Assembly: GCA_002431805.1 (NCBI GenBank)
Contig: DJEE01000094.1
Location: 1 to 5,835, forward strand
Source: Eggerthellaceae bacterium UBA5906
Lineage (GTDB): Bacteria > Actinomycetota > Coriobacteriia > Coriobacteriales > Eggerthellaceae
DNA length: 5,835 nucleotides
Reading direction: 5' to 3'
Part shown: positions 4,545-5,835 of the stretch, piece by piece
Layout: every line of letters starts with the position of its first letter
Numbering within the stretch: the first letter of the stretch is position 1
The notes under the pieces: model-generated
The model's input: only the letters and a program-made list of their open reading frames with translations
What the model was told of the DNA's origin: nothing
Databases searched by the model: none
Position numbers and translations under genes: made by a program

Positions 4545-5526
4545 ACGCCGCCCCCTTGCGCTCGCGCATGCGAGGGTCCAGCATGCCGTACAGCACGTTC
4601 GCCAGCAAGTTGCCGCCAAACACCAGCGCCGCGCTCACCAATGCGATGCCGGCCAGCAACGCCACGTCGCCGCCCAGGCCGGCCGTCACAGCCGCCTGCC
4701 CCAGCCCCGGGTACGAAAACACCTGCTCAACCAGCACCGATCCGCCGAAAATCTCGGAAATGGACGCGCACTGCAGCGTAACGGCCGGCAACGCCACGTT
4801 GCGCAGCCCGTGATGCAAAACCACGCTCAGCTCGCTTTCGCCGCGTGCGCGGGCAAAGCGCACGTAGTCGCTTTCCAGCACGTCAACCACTTTTTCGCGC
4901 GTGTGCAGCGCAATGTTCGCCACACCCGTCACCGAAAGCGTCAGCGCGGGCAGCACCAAGTGATGCGCGGCATCTGCCAGCGTCACGTCGGCCGCCGACA
5001 CGCCAATGGGCACGGAAAACCCGATAGGGAACCACCCCAGCTGCACGGCGAAAATCATCAGAATGATAAGCCCCAACCAAAACGTGGGCGTCGAGGCCAA
5101 CAAAAAGCAATACCCCTTCACCACGCGGTCAAGCACGCCGCCGCGCCGTGCGCCAGCCGCAACGCCCAGCGCAAAACCCAGCACGCCGCTGATGGCCCAC
5201 GCAATGCCCATAAGCGCCAGCGAGTTTGCCGCGCGATGCGCAATCACTTCGGAAACCGGCGCGTTAAACCGCAGCGACGTTCCCATGTCGCCTTGCAAAA
5301 GCGCACCGACCCAGTTCGCAAACCGCTGCCAAAACGGCACGTCAGCGCCCCAATAGCCCGCAAGCTGCGCACGCTTGGCGTCCGACATGTTCACGTACGC
5401 AGCCTGCCCCACGTTGGCCTGCACGGGGTCGATCGGCGACGCGCTCACCAGCGCAAACACCACCAACCCCACCGCAGCCATCAGCAGCAGGAACCGTACG
5501 ATATGTCTCGCGAAATACCTAGTCAT
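4543..5526 (-). CDS. NikB/DppB-like ABC transporter permease
   Basis: This 327-residue inner-membrane protein is the first channel subunit, of the NikB/DppB/OppB family and normal in length. Membrane segment 1 spans about 11-29, followed by the family's external region with WVGALLQGDMGTSLR at 72-86, a segment at about 101-125, the conserved STPTFWLGLIILMIFAVQLG stretch at 145-164, and the EAA coupling loop DYVRFARARGESE at 220-232; two more hydrophobic segments precede a C-terminus of the usual DPRMRER kind. The ATG at 5526 is the natural start, though its ribosome site (GGTGA about 12 bases upstream) is weak. Upstream, 63 bases with a hairpin separate it from the binding-protein gene. Its TGA stop overlaps an ATG (TGATG), which looks like a relic of direct coupling to the NikC-like gene, now displaced 208 bases downstream. 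Confidence 0.92.
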   Translation of the reverse strand: MTRYFARHIVRFLLLMAAVGLVVFALVSASPIDPVQANVGQAAYVNMSDAKRAQLAGYWGADVPFWQRFANWVGALLQGDMGTSLRFNAPVSEVIAHRAANSLALMGIAWAISGVLGFALGVAAGARRGGVLDRVVKGYCFLLASTPTFWLGLIILMIFAVQLGWFPIGFSVPIGVSAADVTLADAAHHLVLPALTLSVTGVANIALHTREKVVDVLESDYVRFARARGESELSVVLHHGLRNVALPAVTLQCASISEIFGGSVLVEQVFSYPGLGQAAVTAGLGGDVALLAGIALVSAALVFGGNLLANVLYGMLDPRMRERKGAA

Positions 5527-5551
5527 TCAATTAATTATCACCAAAAGTTAG

Positions 5552-5582
5552 TGAGTCAAAACCTTCCGAAGACTTTGACTCA
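5552..5582 (-). promoter_or_regulatory. Intercistronic hairpin after the binding-protein gene
   Basis: Perfect 9-base arms, TGAGTCAAA and TTTGACTCA on the minus strand, enclose a 13-base loop holding CTTCGG, a UUCG-type stabilising turn. It starts 8 bases after the stop of the binding-protein gene and ends 26 bases before the NikB-like ATG. Stem-loops at this place in ABC import operons commonly protect the upstream mRNA or partly stop transcription, so that binding protein outnumbers channel. No U-run follows immediately, so protection or partial attenuation is more likely than full termination. Confidence 0.6.
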
Positions 5583-5589
5583 TTTGAAC

Positions 5590-5835
5590 CTACCAGCTCC
5601 ACTGATCGACGTTGTTCACCAGCGACCACCCATGCCCATGCGGATGCGGCTTTTGCTCGGCCACCTTCAGCCCGTCCACCACGAAGTACAGGTGATCGAC
5701 GTTCGCAAACCACACCCACGTCGCCGCGCCTTGCGGCGCCACGCCGGCCTCGCCGTCCCACATGGCCAGCTTCCAATCGTCGTAAGAATCGGCCACCACG
5801 GGGTTAGCCAGTGCGGCATCCAAATGCGCATCCAC
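5590..5835 (-). CDS. Extracytoplasmic substrate-binding protein of the importer, C-terminal part
   Basis: Only the last 81 residues are in the window; the gene continues beyond the right edge, and the first visible codon (GTG) is internal rather than a start. The segment shows GVAPQGAATWVWFANVDHLYF, a DGLKVAEQKPHPHGHGW stretch near 54-70 and the ending NNVDQWSW. The DHLYFVxDGL and HGHGW pattern resembles the end of family 5 (peptide/nickel, NikA-type) binding proteins, and its position first in a binding protein-permease-permease-ATPase-ATPase order fits. The histidines suggest metal binding, but I cannot see the ligand pocket or any lipoprotein signal, both of which lie outside. It stops with TAG at 5590-5592. 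Confidence 0.8.
   Translation of the reverse strand: MDAHLDAALANPVVADSYDDWKLAMWDGEAGVAPQGAATWVWFANVDHLYFVVDGLKVAEQKPHPHGHGWSLVNNVDQWSW

Noticed and set aside
5531..5776. Minus-strand open frame of 81 codons across the binding-protein end and the following gap
   Set aside because: It overlaps the binding-protein frame, is Arg/Gly-rich and ends in the hairpin region, as expected of a shadow frame.
5590..5835. Complete 81-residue protein starting at 5835
   Set aside because: The apparent start is an internal GTG at the window edge, and the content is the typical end of a much longer binding protein.

Overview
The window holds most of a five-part, NikABCDE/Opp-type ABC import operon on the minus strand, converging on a single plus-strand gene for a predicted ATP-binding regulator (AlbA_2/Schlafen-like plus HATPase-type domain and winged helix). 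The transporter genes are very GC-rich (46 of 60 bases G or C in 2161-2220) while the regulator gene is much less so (26 of 60 in 241-300). Ordinary bacterial promoter and ribosome-site logic, the high GC and the style of the short palindromic repeats would fit a high-GC gut actinobacterium such as a Coriobacteriia (Eggerthella relatives). That assignment is an inference, not something the sequence proves.

Layout in map order. Positions 1-197 are a non-coding leader with a good sigma70-like promoter (115-143), three perfect 11-bp tandem repeats ending on the start codon, and an inverted copy of the repeat sequence inside the promoter spacer. Positions 198-1673 (+) hold the AlbA_2/HATPase/wHTH protein. 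A convergent gap of 90 bases follows, with only a weak hairpin. The operon then reads leftward from the right edge: the C-terminal end of a substrate-binding protein (5590-5835, cut by the window edge), a 63-base gap with a clean hairpin, a NikB-like permease (4543-5526), a 207-base gap holding a palindromic element, a NikC-like permease (3472-4335), a NikD-like ATPase (2545-3462), a 172-base gap holding REP/BIME-like palindromes, and a short NikE-like ATPase (1764-2372).

Together the five products would make one complete importer: a binding protein, a two-permease channel and two ATPases. Nickel (or another transition metal, perhaps as a chelate) is the favoured substrate, because the NikD-like ATPase begins with a segment carrying 12 histidines in 31 residues and the binding protein ends in a His-rich HPHGHGW motif, and because both ATPases lack the room for the C-terminal extension typical of oligopeptide ATPases. 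Peptide import cannot be excluded.

The most striking structure is not a gene. Two of the operon junctions appear to have been invaded by small palindromic elements. Between nikB-like and nikC-like, a 9-bp direct repeat (gctaccatc) flanks about 199 bases. One copy sits on the nikB stop in a TGATG stop/start overlap and the other on the real nikC start. This reads as an insertion with target duplication into a formerly overlapping stop/start, which rebuilt the nikC start downstream. Between the two ATPase genes lie three copies of a GTGAACA...TGTTCAC palindrome, two of them head to head.
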